Shown: positions 34,671-45,613 of the stretch, in pieces
Layout of the letters: each line of letters starts with the position of its first letter
Position numbering within the stretch: the first letter of the stretch is position 1
NCBI RefSeq assembly: GCF_008364795.1
Contig: NZ_VTTM01000012.1
Span: 62,001 to 126,000, forward strand
Source of the DNA: Azospirillum oryzae
Lineage (GTDB): Bacteria > Pseudomonadota > Alphaproteobacteria > Azospirillales > Azospirillaceae
Direction of reading: 5' to 3'
DNA length: 64,000 nucleotides
The notes under the pieces: generated by a model
What the model saw: only the letters and a program-made list of their open reading frames with translations
Database searches by the model: none
What the model was told of the DNA's origin: nothing
Program-made: the position numbers and the translations under genes

Positions 34671-35996
34671 TCAAGCTTTCGGACGCAAGTCCTGCACGCG
34701 CTTGGCCTTGCCGATGGACCGGGCGATGCCGCCGGGCTCCACCACTTCGACGCGGGTGCTGATGCCGATCAGCGACTTGATCGAGTGCTGTAGGTGCTTG
34801 GCATGGCCGTCCCATTCCGACGGGTGGATGTCTTCGTGCATCTCCACCCGGACGGCGAGGTTGTCCATGTGGCCGTCGCGGCTCACCACCAGTTCATAAT
34901 GCGGGGCGAGAGCCGGGATCTTGCAGATCAGTTCCTCGACCTGGGTCGGGAAGACATTCACGCCGCGGATGATGAGCATGTCGTCCGACCGGCCGGTGAT
35001 CTTGTCCATCCGCCGCATGCCGCGCGCCGTCGGCGGCAGCAGCCGGGTCAGGTCGCGGGTGCGGTAGCGGATGACCGGCATGCCCTGCTTGGTGAGCGTG
35101 GTGAAGACCAGCTCGCCGTATGAGCCGTCGGGCAGCACCTCGCCAGTCTCGGGGTCGATGATCTCGGGATAGAAATGGTCCTCCCAGATCACCGGGCCGT
35201 CCTTGGTCTCCACGCATTCGGATGCCACGCCCGGCCCCATCACCTCCGACAGGCCGTAGATGTCGACGGCGTGGATGTTGAAGGTGCGCTCGATCTCCTC
35301 GCGCAATGCGCCGGTCCAGGGCTCCGCGCCGAAGATGCCGACGCGCAGGCTGGTGCTGCGCGGGTCGATGCCCTGGCGGCGCATCTCGTCGGCGATGTTC
35401 AGCATGTAGGACGGCGTGACCATGATGATGGTCGGCTTGAAGTCCTGGATCAGCTGGACCTGCTTCTCGGTCTGGCCGCCCGACATCGGGATGACGGTGC
35501 AGCCCAGCCGCTCCGCCCCGTAATGGGCGCCGAGGCCGCCGGTGAACAGGCCGTAGCCATAGGCGATGTGCACCCGGTCGCCGCGCGTGCCGCCGGCCGC
35601 CCGGATGGAGCGGGCGACGACCTCCGCCCAGACGTCGATGTCGCCCTTGGTGTAGCCGACCACCGTCGGCCGCCCGGTGGTGCCGCTGGAGGCATGGACG
35701 CGGACGATGTCCTCCATCGGCACGGCGAACATGCCGAAGGGATAGGCCTGGCGCAGATCGTCCTTCACGGTGAAGGGGAACAGCGCCAGATCCCTCAGTT
35801 CCTTGAAGTCGTCGGGATGGACGCCCTTCGCCTCGCACTTGGCGCGGAAGGAGGGGACGTTGGCGTAGGAATGGCGGAGCGACCATGCCAGCCGCTCCGT
35901 CTGCATCGCCACGATTTCGTCGCGGCTGGCGAACTCATAGCGGTCCATGCCGGCTTTCGCGCCCTGGTTAACGCCGGTATCGGTCATGATGGACAT
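34671..35996 (-). CDS. paaK: Phenylacetate-CoA ligase
   Basis: A 441-residue adenylate-forming enzyme. The AMP-binding motif HASSGTTGRPTVVGYTKGD and the late motif KITGRSDDMLIIRGVNVFPTQVE are intact. It activates phenylacetate to phenylacetyl-CoA, the first step of the pathway whose other genes lie upstream. The start is ATG 35996, with GGAGAAG upstream. It is the last gene of the paa cluster, after paaJ. Confidence 0.94.
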   Translation of the reverse strand: MSIMTDTGVNQGAKAGMDRYEFASRDEIVAMQTERLAWSLRHSYANVPSFRAKCEAKGVHPDDFKELRDLALFPFTVKDDLRQAYPFGMFAVPMEDIVRVHASSGTTGRPTVVGYTKGDIDVWAEVVARSIRAAGGTRGDRVHIAYGYGLFTGGLGAHYGAERLGCTVIPMSGGQTEKQVQLIQDFKPTIIMVTPSYMLNIADEMRRQGIDPRSTSLRVGIFGAEPWTGALREEIERTFNIHAVDIYGLSEVMGPGVASECVETKDGPVIWEDHFYPEIIDPETGEVLPDGSYGELVFTTLTKQGMPVIRYRTRDLTRLLPPTARGMRRMDKITGRSDDMLIIRGVNVFPTQVEELICKIPALAPHYELVVSRDGHMDNLAVRVEMHEDIHPSEWDGHAKHLQHSIKSLIGISTRVEVVEPGGIARSIGKAKRVQDLRPKA

Positions 35997-36070
35997 GGTG
36001 CGCTTCTCCCTTCGTACTGATGCCCGGCGCTTGGCGGCCAGTGTTGCCTTTGTTCGTTGCCGATTTTCGT

Positions 36071-37279
<1,209 letters not shown>

Positions 37280-37333
37280 GGTTCGCTCCAGAAACTATCA
37301 GATGGGGATCGTGACCGTGGCCGCCAGGGGCGT

Positions 37334-37777
37334 TTAGTCCACGGGAATCACGGTCCCCGCGATGCGCGCCGACTGGCCGCGGAACAGGCCGACCACCGTG
37401 CCGTCCTGGTTGGTGACGGTGACGTCGTAGACGCCGGAGCGGCCGCGCTTGTGCACCTCGCGGCATTCGGCGGTCAGCACGTCGCCCAGCCTGGCCGGAG
37501 CCGGGAAGGTGATGGAGCAGCCTGCCGCCACCGTCACTTCGTTCGCGGCGTTGCAGGCATAGGCGAAGGCGGTGTCGGCCAACGTGAAGGTCATGCCGCC
37601 ATGGCCGATGTCATGGCCGTTCACCATGTCCTTGCGCACGGTCATCGCCATGCGGGCATAGCCGGGGGCGATCTCCAGCAGCTCGATGCCGTGGGCCTGG
37701 GCGCAATGGTCGCGCTCGTACATGCCGCGGCCGACCGCTTCGGCGAGGCTTTGGGGATCGGTGTGGGTCTCAGCCAT
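37334..37777 (-). CDS. paaI: Hydroxyphenylacetyl-CoA thioesterase
   Basis: A 147-residue hot-dog-fold thioesterase. VNGHDIGHGGMTFTLADTAFAYACN contains the conserved HGG and the catalytic Asp region. PaaI hydrolyses dead-end ring-hydroxylated CoA esters and frees trapped CoA. ATG 37777 overlaps the end of paaH by eight bases, showing tight coupling. Confidence 0.92.
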   Translation of the reverse strand: MAETHTDPQSLAEAVGRGMYERDHCAQAHGIELLEIAPGYARMAMTVRKDMVNGHDIGHGGMTFTLADTAFAYACNAANEVTVAAGCSITFPAPARLGDVLTAECREVHKRGRSGVYDVTVTNQDGTVVGLFRGQSARIAGTVIPVD

Positions 37778-39287
37778 GGAAGCGGTTTCCTCCGGAAATC
37801 TTGCGGCGCAGGAGGGCGGAGGCGCGGTAGCGATCCTCGCCATAGGTGCGGGCCAGCGCGTCGAGCACGGCCAACACATGGGGCAGGCCGATGCGGTCGG
37901 CCCAGGCCAGCGGACCCAGCGGGTAGTTCACGCCCTTGGTCATCGCGGTGTCGATGTCGGCAGCGCTGGCGACGCCCTGCATCGCCGCGTCCGCCGCCTC
38001 GTTGGCGAGCATGGCGACGGTGCGCATCACCACCAGACCGGGAGCGTCGTCGACCACCGATACCGCCTTGCCCAGCGCCTGGAACAGCCCGGCGGCGACG
38101 GCGACCGCGTCCGTCGGCGTGCCGTCGGCGGGGGCCAGCGCCACGCGGGTCGCCTTGGCGTAGTCCAGCGCGAGGTCGAACAGCACCAGGGGAGCGATGC
38201 CGTCGCCGCCCGCGCGGGCGGTGGCGGTGCGGCCATCGGTCAGGGCCAGGGTGACGCCGTCCACCAGCAGGATGCCGGGACCGGCGGTCTCCTCGACGGC
38301 GACACCGGCCTCGCGCAGCAGCCCGGCCAGAGCCGCGGCGGGGCCGAGGTCGCCCTGCACGGTCACCCGCTGCGGCTTGGGCGCCGGTTCGGCGTTGCGC
38401 GGCACCGGTTTTGCGGCGCCGGGGCTGTGGTCGTAGAAGCCGCGGCCGGTCTTGCGGCCGAGACGGCCGGCCTCGACCAGCTCCTGCTGGATCAGCGAGG
38501 GCTGGAAGCGCGGGTCGCCGAAATAGGCGGCGTGGACCGAGCGGGTGACGGCGAAATTCACGTCATGGCCGATCAGGTCCATCAGCTCGAACGGCCCCAT
38601 GCGGAAGCCGCCGGCCTCGCGCATCACGGCGTCGATGGTGGCGGGATCGGCCGCCTGTTCCTGCACCAGCCGCAGCCCTTCGGCGTAGAAGGGGCGGGCG
38701 ACGCGGTTGACGATGAAGCCAGGGGTGGAGCGGCAGCGCACCGGGCTTTTGCCCCAGGCCTTTGCGGTGTCGAACAGCGTGTCGAGCACCGCCGCATCGG
38801 TGGCGAGACCGCTGACGATTTCCACCAGCGCCATCAGCGGCGCCGGGTTGAAGAAATGCAGGCCGGCCAGCCGTTCCGGTCGTTGCACCCCGGCGCCGAT
38901 GGCGGTGACCGACAGCGACGAGGTGTTGGTGGCGAGGATGGCGTCCGCGCCGACGATGCTCTCAAGCTCCGCGAACAGGCGGCGTTTGACGTCGAGATCC
39001 TCGACGATGGCCTCCACCACCAGGCCGGCGGAGGCGAGGTCGGACAGGCCGTTCACGGCACGAAGACGGTCGACGGTGGCGTCGCGCTCCGCCGCCGTGC
39101 GCTTGCCCTTTTCGACCAGCGCGGTCAACGCCTTGGCGATGGACTCGACGGCGGCCTGCGCGGCGCCGGGGCGGGTGTCGACCAGCAGGACCGGGTGGCC
39201 GGCCTGCGCCGCGACCTGGGCGATGCCCTGGCCCATGGCGCCGGCCCCGACCACCGCGACGGTGATGGAGGGATCGAGCGCCGCCAT
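37770..39287 (-). CDS. paaH: 3-hydroxyadipyl-CoA dehydrogenase
   Basis: A 505-residue 3-hydroxyacyl-CoA dehydrogenase. The Rossmann motif VAVVGAGAMGQGIAQVAAQAG is at the N-terminus and GLHFFNPAPLMALVEIV follows. A duplicated C-terminal 3HCDH domain accounts for the length, as in other PaaH proteins. It oxidises 3-hydroxyadipyl-CoA with NAD+. The ATG at 39287 shares one base with the paaG stop (TGATG); a GTG one codon upstream is less likely. Confidence 0.93.
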   Translation of the reverse strand: MAALDPSITVAVVGAGAMGQGIAQVAAQAGHPVLLVDTRPGAAQAAVESIAKALTALVEKGKRTAAERDATVDRLRAVNGLSDLASAGLVVEAIVEDLDVKRRLFAELESIVGADAILATNTSSLSVTAIGAGVQRPERLAGLHFFNPAPLMALVEIVSGLATDAAVLDTLFDTAKAWGKSPVRCRSTPGFIVNRVARPFYAEGLRLVQEQAADPATIDAVMREAGGFRMGPFELMDLIGHDVNFAVTRSVHAAYFGDPRFQPSLIQQELVEAGRLGRKTGRGFYDHSPGAAKPVPRNAEPAPKPQRVTVQGDLGPAAALAGLLREAGVAVEETAGPGILLVDGVTLALTDGRTATARAGGDGIAPLVLFDLALDYAKATRVALAPADGTPTDAVAVAAGLFQALGKAVSVVDDAPGLVVMRTVAMLANEAADAAMQGVASAADIDTAMTKGVNYPLGPLAWADRIGLPHVLAVLDALARTYGEDRYRASALLRRKISGGNRFHG

Positions 39288-40096
39288 CACCGCCCCTCGA
39301 ACTTCGGCGCGCGCTTCTCGACGAAGGCGGCGACGCCCTCGCGATAATCGTGCGTGCGTCCGGCCTCGCGCTGGAGATCGCGCTCCAGGTCGAGCTGGGT
39401 GTCGAGGTCATTGGCCGACGAGGCGTTGAGCGCCTGCTTGATGAGAGCCAGACCGCGCGTCGGCTGAGTGGCGAGCTGGCGGGCGAGCGCGCCGGCCTCC
39501 GCCATCAGCCTGTCGTCGTCCACCGCCTTCCAGATCATGCCCCAGGCTTCCGCCTGCTCGGCCGACACCTTGTCGCCCAGCATGGCGAGGCCCATGGCGC
39601 GGGCATGGCCGACCAGACGCGGCAGGGTCCAGGTGCCGCCGCTGTCGGGGATCAGCCCGATCTTGCAGAAGGCCTGGATGAAGCTGGCCGACCGCGCCGC
39701 CAGCACGATGTCGCAAGCGAGAGCGATGTTGGCGCCCGCCCCGGCGGCGACGCCGTTGACGGCGCAGACCACCGGCATCGGCAGGGCGCGCAAGGACCGG
39801 ACCAGCGGGTTGTAGTTGGTCTCGATCGACACGCCGAGGTCGGGGCCCTGGGCGCCCGGCGCGACGGCGCGGTCGGACAGATCCTGCCCGGCGCAGAAGC
39901 CGCGCCCGGCGCCGGTCAGCAGCAGGCAGCGCACGGCCTTGTCGTCGCGCACCTCGCCGACGGCCTCGCGCAGCTCCTCATGCATCGCCGCGGTGAAGCT
40001 GTTCAGCCGGTCCGGCCGGTTCAGCGTGATGGTGGCGACGCCGTCGGCGATGTCGAGAAGGATGGTCTTGTCGGTGCTCCCCATAGTCTCGCTCAT
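39287..40096 (-). CDS. paaG: 2-(1,2-epoxy-1,2-dihydrophenyl)acetyl-CoA isomerase
   Basis: A 269-residue crotonase-fold enzyme. GAGRGFCAGQDLSDRA is the oxyanion-hole region, and IGLIPDSGGTWTLPRLVGHARA holds the Asp expected of PaaG isomerases. It turns the ring epoxide into oxepin-CoA and may also act later in beta-oxidation. The start overlaps the paaN stop by four bases. It is the only crotonase in this cluster; a separate paaF is absent. Confidence 0.91.
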   Translation of the reverse strand: MSETMGSTDKTILLDIADGVATITLNRPDRLNSFTAAMHEELREAVGEVRDDKAVRCLLLTGAGRGFCAGQDLSDRAVAPGAQGPDLGVSIETNYNPLVRSLRALPMPVVCAVNGVAAGAGANIALACDIVLAARSASFIQAFCKIGLIPDSGGTWTLPRLVGHARAMGLAMLGDKVSAEQAEAWGMIWKAVDDDRLMAEAGALARQLATQPTRGLALIKQALNASSANDLDTQLDLERDLQREAGRTHDYREGVAAFVEKRAPKFEGR

Positions 40097-41772
40097 TGCG
40101 CGGCCTCCAGAACCGGAACGCGGCTCTGCACCACGCGGAAGCGGTTGGCGACGAAGGCGAGGTCGCACAACGCCGCATTGGCCGCCGGGTTGGCGCCGGT
40201 GCCGTGGAAGTCGCTGAAGGCCGCCGACTGGTTGACGAAGACGCCGCCGGTCAGGTTGACCGACAGGGCGACGCCGGCCTCGACGAACAGGTCGGTCGCC
40301 TGCTCGATCAGCTGCGGGTCGGTGCTGTAGAGCCCGGTGGTCAGGGCGCCCTTGGTGCGGGTCAGGCGGGCGGCGCGCTCCAGGCTGTCGGCGGTGCTGT
40401 CGGTCTTCACGATGATGGAGATGGGGCCGAACAGCTCATGGCCGTACTTGTCCTCGTCCGCCGCGTCCATGGTCAGGATCAGGGGCGTGCGGATGCGGGC
40501 GTCCGGGAACTTCGGATGGGTGATGGCGCGCGACGGCAGCACGACGGTGCCGAGCTTGGCGGCTTCGTCGATGCGGGCCAGCGTGGCGTCGGACTGGATG
40601 GCGCCCAGCACCTCCACGGCGCGTTCCGGGTCGGACAGGAACTTGTCGACGCCGCCGGCCAGTGCCGAGACGACCTGATCGAAGCTCATGCGGTCAGGGC
40701 CGGCCTGGATGCCGTCCTTGGGCACGAAGATGACCTGGGTCGTCGTGCACATCTGGCCGGAATAGAGGCTGAGCGTGAAGGCGAGGTTGCGCACCATGCC
40801 TTTGGGGTCGTCGGTGCCGTCGATCACCACCGTGTTGACGCCGGCCTTCTCGGTGTAGACCTGGGCCTGACGGGCGTTCTGCTCCAGCCAGTCGCCGAAG
40901 CCGGTGGAGCCGGTGTAGTCGATCACCGCCACTTCCGGACGCAGCGCCAGATCCTTGGCGACGGTGTCGCCGATGGCCAGCGTGACGAGGTTGGGGTCGA
41001 GCCCGCACTCCGCCAGCACCTCGCGCGCGATCTTCACGGTGATGGCGAGCGGCAGGATGGCGGTCGGGCCGGGCTTCACGATCACCGCGTTGCCGGTGAC
41101 GAGGCTGGCGAACAGGCCGGGATAGCCGTTCCAGGTCGGGAAGGTGGCACAGCCGATGACCAGCCCGACGCCGCGGCCGACCACCTCGAAGCGCTTGTCC
41201 ATCACCAGCGGCGGGTTCTTGCCCTGCGGCTTCTCCCAGCGCGCCGCCGGGGTCTGGTCGGTCATCGCCTTCCAGCCATAGGCGACGGCCTCCAGCCCGC
41301 GGTCCTGGGCGTGGGGGGCGCCGGCCTGGAAGGCCATCATGAAGGCCTGGCCGGTGGTGTGCATCACCGCGTTGGCGATCTCGAAGGACCGCGCGTTCAG
41401 CCGCTTGAGGATTTCCAGGCAGACGCCGGCCCGGCCGTTCGGCCCGGCCTTGCGCCAGCCCGGCATCGCCGCCTTGGCCGCCGTCACCAGCGCATCGACG
41501 TCCGACACCGGATAGGTGATGCCGAGGTCGAAGCCGAAGGGCGAGCGCTCGCCACCCGCCGTGCCGGTGACGCCCGGCTGGTCCAGTTCGAAGGGCTTGT
41601 CGCGGTAGGCAGCGAAGGCCGCATCGCCATCCGCCGCCGCCGTCTCGCCATAAGCGCGCGGGCTCGGCATTTCGGGGAAGGCCGACCAATAGGCGCGGCT
41701 ACGGCAGGCCTCGACGGCCTTCTGCAGCGTCGCCTCGTGCGTCTCGAACAGGCTCTGCGGGGTGGTGGTCAT
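40093..41772 (-). CDS. paaN: Phenylacetate degradation aldehyde dehydrogenase PaaN
   Basis: A 559-residue protein of the PaaN type. The catalytic Cys lies in YSGQMCTTTQVIF, and the cofactor region in YTGSTGFGDWLEQ and IVKPGPTAILPLA. E. coli PaaZ is about 680 residues because it carries a C-terminal MaoC-type hydratase; that domain is missing here, so ring hydrolysis of oxepin-CoA must come from another protein. It should oxidise the semialdehyde intermediate with NADP+. Confidence 0.9.
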   Translation of the reverse strand: MTTTPQSLFETHEATLQKAVEACRSRAYWSAFPEMPSPRAYGETAAADGDAAFAAYRDKPFELDQPGVTGTAGGERSPFGFDLGITYPVSDVDALVTAAKAAMPGWRKAGPNGRAGVCLEILKRLNARSFEIANAVMHTTGQAFMMAFQAGAPHAQDRGLEAVAYGWKAMTDQTPAARWEKPQGKNPPLVMDKRFEVVGRGVGLVIGCATFPTWNGYPGLFASLVTGNAVIVKPGPTAILPLAITVKIAREVLAECGLDPNLVTLAIGDTVAKDLALRPEVAVIDYTGSTGFGDWLEQNARQAQVYTEKAGVNTVVIDGTDDPKGMVRNLAFTLSLYSGQMCTTTQVIFVPKDGIQAGPDRMSFDQVVSALAGGVDKFLSDPERAVEVLGAIQSDATLARIDEAAKLGTVVLPSRAITHPKFPDARIRTPLILTMDAADEDKYGHELFGPISIIVKTDSTADSLERAARLTRTKGALTTGLYSTDPQLIEQATDLFVEAGVALSVNLTGGVFVNQSAAFSDFHGTGANPAANAALCDLAFVANRFRVVQSRVPVLEAAQ

Positions 41773-41799
41773 GGCGGGGCGTTTCCTTTTTCTCGTTGA

Positions 41800-42879
41800 T
41801 TAGGCGGCGTCGAAGTCGATGACGACCCGTTCGGTCAGCGGGCGGGACTGGCAGGTCAGGACATAGCCGGCCTCGACCTCCCACGGCTCCAAGGAGTAGT
41901 TCTCGGCCATCTCCACCTTGCCCTCGCGGACCTTGGCGCGGCAGGTGCAGCAGACGCCGGACTTGCAGGAATAGGGCAGGTCGGCGCCATGCCGGTGAGC
42001 GGCGTCGAGGATGCTCTCGCCGTCATAGGGCAGCGTGAATTCCTTGCGCTTGCCGTCCTGCAGGATGGCGATGGTGGCGGCGTCGGTGGGGGTGTCGGAC
42101 GCCACCTTTCTGACCGTTGGGCGCGCCGGGGTCGTGGTGCCGAACAGCTCGACATGGATGTTGGCGGGCGGCGTGCCGCAGGCGGCCAGCGCGTCGCGCA
42201 CCTCCTCCACCATCGGCTGGGGGCCGCAGAGGAAGGCGGCGTCGATGTCCTCGGCCTTGAGCGGCCCGGCGCACAGCTCGCGCACCAGACCGGCGCCGAT
42301 ACGGCCGCCCAGCAGCCCGGCCTCTTCCGGTTCGCGGCTCAGCACATGGTGGATCACCAGCCGGCCCATATAGCGGTTCTTCAGATCCTCCAACTCCTCG
42401 CGGAAGATGATGGAGGAGACGGAGCGGTTGCCGTAGACCAGCACGAAGCGGCTCTTCGGCTCCTGCGCCAGCACGGTCTTCAGGATCGACATCACCGGGG
42501 TGATGCCGCTGCCGGCGGCGAAGGCGACGTAGGTGCGGGCGGCGTTCGGGTCGATGGGGGTGTGGAAACGCCCCATCGGCGTCATCACCTCCAGCACCGC
42601 GCCCGGCGCCAGCGACTGGTTGGCGTGGGTGGAGAACAGGCCGCCATCGACCTTCTTCACCGCCACGCGCAACTCGCCCTCGCCCACGCCGGAGCAGATG
42701 GAGTAGGAGCGCCGCACCTCCTCGTCCCCGATGTGGGTCTTGAGGGTGAGGTATTGGCCTTGGACGAAGCGGAAGCGGTCGGCGAGATCGGCCGGCACGT
42801 CGAAGGCGATCGACACGGTGTCCGCCGTCTCCCGGCGGCACTCGCGGATGGTCAGCGGGTGGAAGCTGGGGCTGGTCAT
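41800..42879 (-). CDS. paaE: 1,2-phenylacetyl-CoA epoxidase, reductase subunit
   Basis: A 359-residue three-domain reductase. The FAD-binding RRSYSICSGV and the NAD(P)-binding AAGSGITPVMSILKTVL are followed by a plant-type [2Fe-2S] domain (YSCKSGVCCTCRAKV with a distal Cys in VLTCQSRPL). It passes electrons from NADPH to the di-iron subunit PaaA. The start is ATG 42879. It lies 44 bases downstream of paaD. Confidence 0.94.
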   Translation of the reverse strand: MTSPSFHPLTIRECRRETADTVSIAFDVPADLADRFRFVQGQYLTLKTHIGDEEVRRSYSICSGVGEGELRVAVKKVDGGLFSTHANQSLAPGAVLEVMTPMGRFHTPIDPNAARTYVAFAAGSGITPVMSILKTVLAQEPKSRFVLVYGNRSVSSIIFREELEDLKNRYMGRLVIHHVLSREPEEAGLLGGRIGAGLVRELCAGPLKAEDIDAAFLCGPQPMVEEVRDALAACGTPPANIHVELFGTTTPARPTVRKVASDTPTDAATIAILQDGKRKEFTLPYDGESILDAAHRHGADLPYSCKSGVCCTCRAKVREGKVEMAENYSLEPWEVEAGYVLTCQSRPLTERVVIDFDAA

Positions 42880-42923
42880 GGGGTCCGTCCTTGCGGCGCG
42901 GAGGGGGCCTCCGCCGAAGCCGC

Positions 42924-43445
42924 TCAATGGCATTTGAACACGTCGAACGGTTCGAGGCAGGCGTTGCAGGCGTGCAGCGCCTTGCAGGCGGTGGAGCCGA
43001 AGCGGCTGATCTGGCGGGTGTCCTGCGACCCGCAGCGCGGGCAGGCGATCACCTCGTCCGGTGCTGTCAGGGCGCGCTTGCCCGATGCCGGCGGCGGGAC
43101 GATGCCGACCTCGGCCAGCTTTGCGCGGCCGGTGTCACTGATCCAGTCGGTCGTCCAGGGCGGGGCGATCACCACCGAGACGCGGGCGTCGAGGCGCGCG
43201 CGGGCCAGCGCGGTTTCCGCCTCCAGCACGATGACGTTGGTGGCGGGGCAGCCGGAATATGTGGGCGTCAGGGCCACCGACAGCCGGCCGTCGGCGTCCG
43301 CCGACACCGCGCGGACGATGCCGAGATCGACGATGCTCAGCACCGGGATCTCCGGATCCATCACCCCGGCCAGCGCGTCCCAGGCGGCCTTCACGACCGC
43401 ATCGGCGCCCGGCTCCGGTCCCCAGCAGCCTGCTGCATCCGGCAT
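42924..43445 (-). CDS. paaD: 1,2-phenylacetyl-CoA epoxidase assembly subunit PaaD
   Basis: A 173-residue protein. The N-terminal MIP18/SufT-like domain (about 15-105, VMDPEIPVLSIVDLGIVR and YSGCPATNVI) precedes a zinc ribbon (ACPRCGSQDT, LHACNACLEPFDVFKCH). PaaD is thought to help mature the iron centres of the epoxidase. The start is ATG 43445, seven bases after the paaC stop. Confidence 0.93.
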   Translation of the reverse strand: MPDAAGCWGPEPGADAVVKAAWDALAGVMDPEIPVLSIVDLGIVRAVSADADGRLSVALTPTYSGCPATNVIVLEAETALARARLDARVSVVIAPPWTTDWISDTGRAKLAEVGIVPPPASGKRALTAPDEVIACPRCGSQDTRQISRFGSTACKALHACNACLEPFDVFKCH

Positions 43446-43452
43446 CTCGGCC

Positions 43453-44217
43453 TCACCAATTCGCGTCGGGATAGGCGCGCGGCAGGAACTGCATCTCGGC
43501 CAGCAGATAGCCCAGATGCTCGCTGTGCTCGCCGCGGCGGCCGCCCTTCTGCATCCAGCCGTCGGCCGGGCGGTCGAGGGTGGCGTCATTCAGCACCGCT
43601 TCGACGCGGGCGGTCCAGGCGGCCTTCATCTCGGCCGGGTCGGGGACGATGCCGGCGGCGACCAGCGCCTGTTCGGCCTCGTCGCGCTCGAACATCTCGC
43701 CGGTGTAGGGCCAGAGGCGGCCGAGCGCGTCGGCGACCTTGGCATGGCTGACGTCGGTGCCGTCGCCCAGCCGCACCAGCCAGTCGCCGCTGTGGCGGAC
43801 ATGGTAGCGCACCTCCTTCACCGCCTTGGCGGCGATGCCGGCCAGCGTCTCGTCCTTGGAGGCGCAGAGCCGCTCATACAGCTCCACCGACCAGGCATCG
43901 TGCAGGAACTGGCGGACGATGGTGTGGCCGAAGTCGCGGTTCGGCTGTTCGACCAGCAGGTGGTTGCGGTAGTCGAAGACGTCGCGGCGGTAGGCCAGAC
44001 GGTCCTCGTCGCGGCCCTTGCCTTCAAGCTCGCCGGCATAGGTCAGCAGCATGCGGGCATGGCCGACGAGGTCGAGCGCGACGTTGGTCAGCGCGATGTC
44101 CTCTTCCAGCTCCGGCGCATGGCCGCACCATTCCGACAGCCGGTGCCCCAGCACCAGCGAGGTATCGCCCAACCGCAGCGCGTAGCCGAACAGGGCATCC
44201 TTGAGATCCGTGCTCAT
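43453..44217 (-). CDS. paaC: 1,2-phenylacetyl-CoA epoxidase structural subunit PaaC
   Basis: A 254-residue ferritin-like protein. It keeps ELEEDIALTNVALDLVGHAR and ELYERLCAS-type helices but not the full di-iron ligand set of PaaA. In E. coli it forms the PaaAC core of the epoxidase. It lies 15 bases after paaB. Confidence 0.94.
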   Translation of the reverse strand: MSTDLKDALFGYALRLGDTSLVLGHRLSEWCGHAPELEEDIALTNVALDLVGHARMLLTYAGELEGKGRDEDRLAYRRDVFDYRNHLLVEQPNRDFGHTIVRQFLHDAWSVELYERLCASKDETLAGIAAKAVKEVRYHVRHSGDWLVRLGDGTDVSHAKVADALGRLWPYTGEMFERDEAEQALVAAGIVPDPAEMKAAWTARVEAVLNDATLDRPADGWMQKGGRRGEHSEHLGYLLAEMQFLPRAYPDANW

Positions 44218-44232
44218 CAGATGGTCTTCCAG

Positions 44233-44520
44233 CTAGATATTTTTGACGTCGGCGGGGATGTCGTAGAAGGTCGGGTGGCGGTAGACCTTGTCGTCGGCCG
44301 GATCGAACAGGCTGGCCTTCTCCGACGGGTCGGACGCCGCGATGCTGGATGCTGGGACCGCCCAGATGCTGACGCCCTCGCCGCGGCGGGTGTAGACGTC
44401 GCGGGCGTTGTCCAGCGCCATGCGGGCGTCGGCGGCGTGCAGGCTGCCGACATGCTTGTGCGACAACCCGTTCTTCGGCCGGATGAAGATCTCGAACAGC
44501 GGCCAGTCTTTACGGTCCAT
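44233..44520 (-). CDS. paaB: 1,2-phenylacetyl-CoA epoxidase subunit PaaB
   Basis: A 95-residue protein, matching PaaB in length and sequence (WPLFEIFIRPKNGLSHKHVGSLHA, ending YDIPADVKNI). PaaB bridges PaaAC units in the complex. It lies 26 bases after paaA. Confidence 0.94.
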   Translation of the reverse strand: MDRKDWPLFEIFIRPKNGLSHKHVGSLHAADARMALDNARDVYTRRGEGVSIWAVPASSIAASDPSEKASLFDPADDKVYRHPTFYDIPADVKNI

Positions 44521-44546
44521 GGTCTCGTTCCCTCGGATTTCTTGGC

Positions 44547-45566
44547 TCAGCCGGCCTTCTTCATGGCGCGCTGCTTGCGTTTCGCGGCATGGGCGACGGC
44601 GGCTTCCCGCACCCAGGCGCCGTCGTCCCACGCCTTGCGGCGGGCCTCGATGCGCTCGCGGTTGCAGGGGCCGTTGCCCTTCAGGATCTCGTTGAACTCG
44701 GTCCAGTCGATGGCGCCGAATTCATAATGGCCGGTCTCGGCGTTGAAGCGCAGCTCCGGATCCGGGATGGTCAGGCCAAGGAACTCCGCCTGCGGCACCG
44801 TGGCGTCGACGAAGCGCTGGCGCAGCTCGTCGTTGGAGAAGCGCTTGATCTTCCAGGCCATGTTCTGGGCGGAGTGGGCGGACTGGTCGTCCGACGGGCC
44901 GAACATCATCAGCGACGGCCACCACCAGCGGTTCAGCGCGTCCTGCGCCATCCGCTTCTGCTCCGCCGTGCCCTGGGCCAGCGCCAGCATCAGCTCGTAG
45001 CCTTGGCGCTGGTGGAAGCTCTCCTCCCGGCAGATGCGGACCATGGCGCGGGCATAGGGGCCGTAGGAGCAGCGGCAGAGCGGCACCTGGTTCATGATCG
45101 CCGCGCCGTCGACCAGCCAGCCGATGGCGCCGATGTCGGCCCAGGTCGGGGTCGGATAGTTGAAGATGCTGGAATATTTGGCCTTGCCCGACAGCAGCTG
45201 GCCGACCAGCTCGTCGCGCGACACGCCCAGCGTCTCGGCGGCGCTGTAGAGGTAGAGGCCGTGCCCGCCTTCGTCCTGCACCTTGGCCAGCAGGGCCACC
45301 TTGCGGCGCAAAGTCGGCGCGCGGGTGATCCAGTTGCCTTCCGGCAGCATGCCGACGATTTCGGAATGAGCGTGCTGCGAGATCTGGCGGACCAGCGTGC
45401 GGCGGTAGCCCTCCGGCATCCAGTCGCGCGGCTCGATCTTTTCCTCGGCGTCGACGCGCTCCTGGAAGCGGCCCTGGAGAGCGGCTTCCTGTTCCGTCAC
45501 CAGGCGGGGAGACGGTTGAGCGCTCTGCTCGGTCTTGGCATCCAAACCTTGCGTGTACATCGGCAT
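44547..45566 (-). CDS. paaA: 1,2-phenylacetyl-CoA epoxidase catalytic subunit PaaA
   Basis: A 339-residue di-iron oxygenase. The ligand motifs are AKVQDEGGHGLYL and ICREESFHQRQGYE. It adds one O2-derived oxygen across C1-C2 of phenylacetyl-CoA. It is the first gene of the paaABCDE-N-G-H-I-J-K run on the minus strand. The start is ATG 45566; the second ATG at 45560, with GGGG six bases before it, may be used instead. An FNR-like box lies about 48 bases upstream. Confidence 0.95.
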   Translation of the reverse strand: MPMYTQGLDAKTEQSAQPSPRLVTEQEAALQGRFQERVDAEEKIEPRDWMPEGYRRTLVRQISQHAHSEIVGMLPEGNWITRAPTLRRKVALLAKVQDEGGHGLYLYSAAETLGVSRDELVGQLLSGKAKYSSIFNYPTPTWADIGAIGWLVDGAAIMNQVPLCRCSYGPYARAMVRICREESFHQRQGYELMLALAQGTAEQKRMAQDALNRWWWPSLMMFGPSDDQSAHSAQNMAWKIKRFSNDELRQRFVDATVPQAEFLGLTIPDPELRFNAETGHYEFGAIDWTEFNEILKGNGPCNRERIEARRKAWDDGAWVREAAVAHAAKRKQRAMKKAG

Positions 45567-45613
45567 CCCCGAGATGGATTGCGCGTCCAGCGAACATTTT
45601 CTGAAAGCAAAAT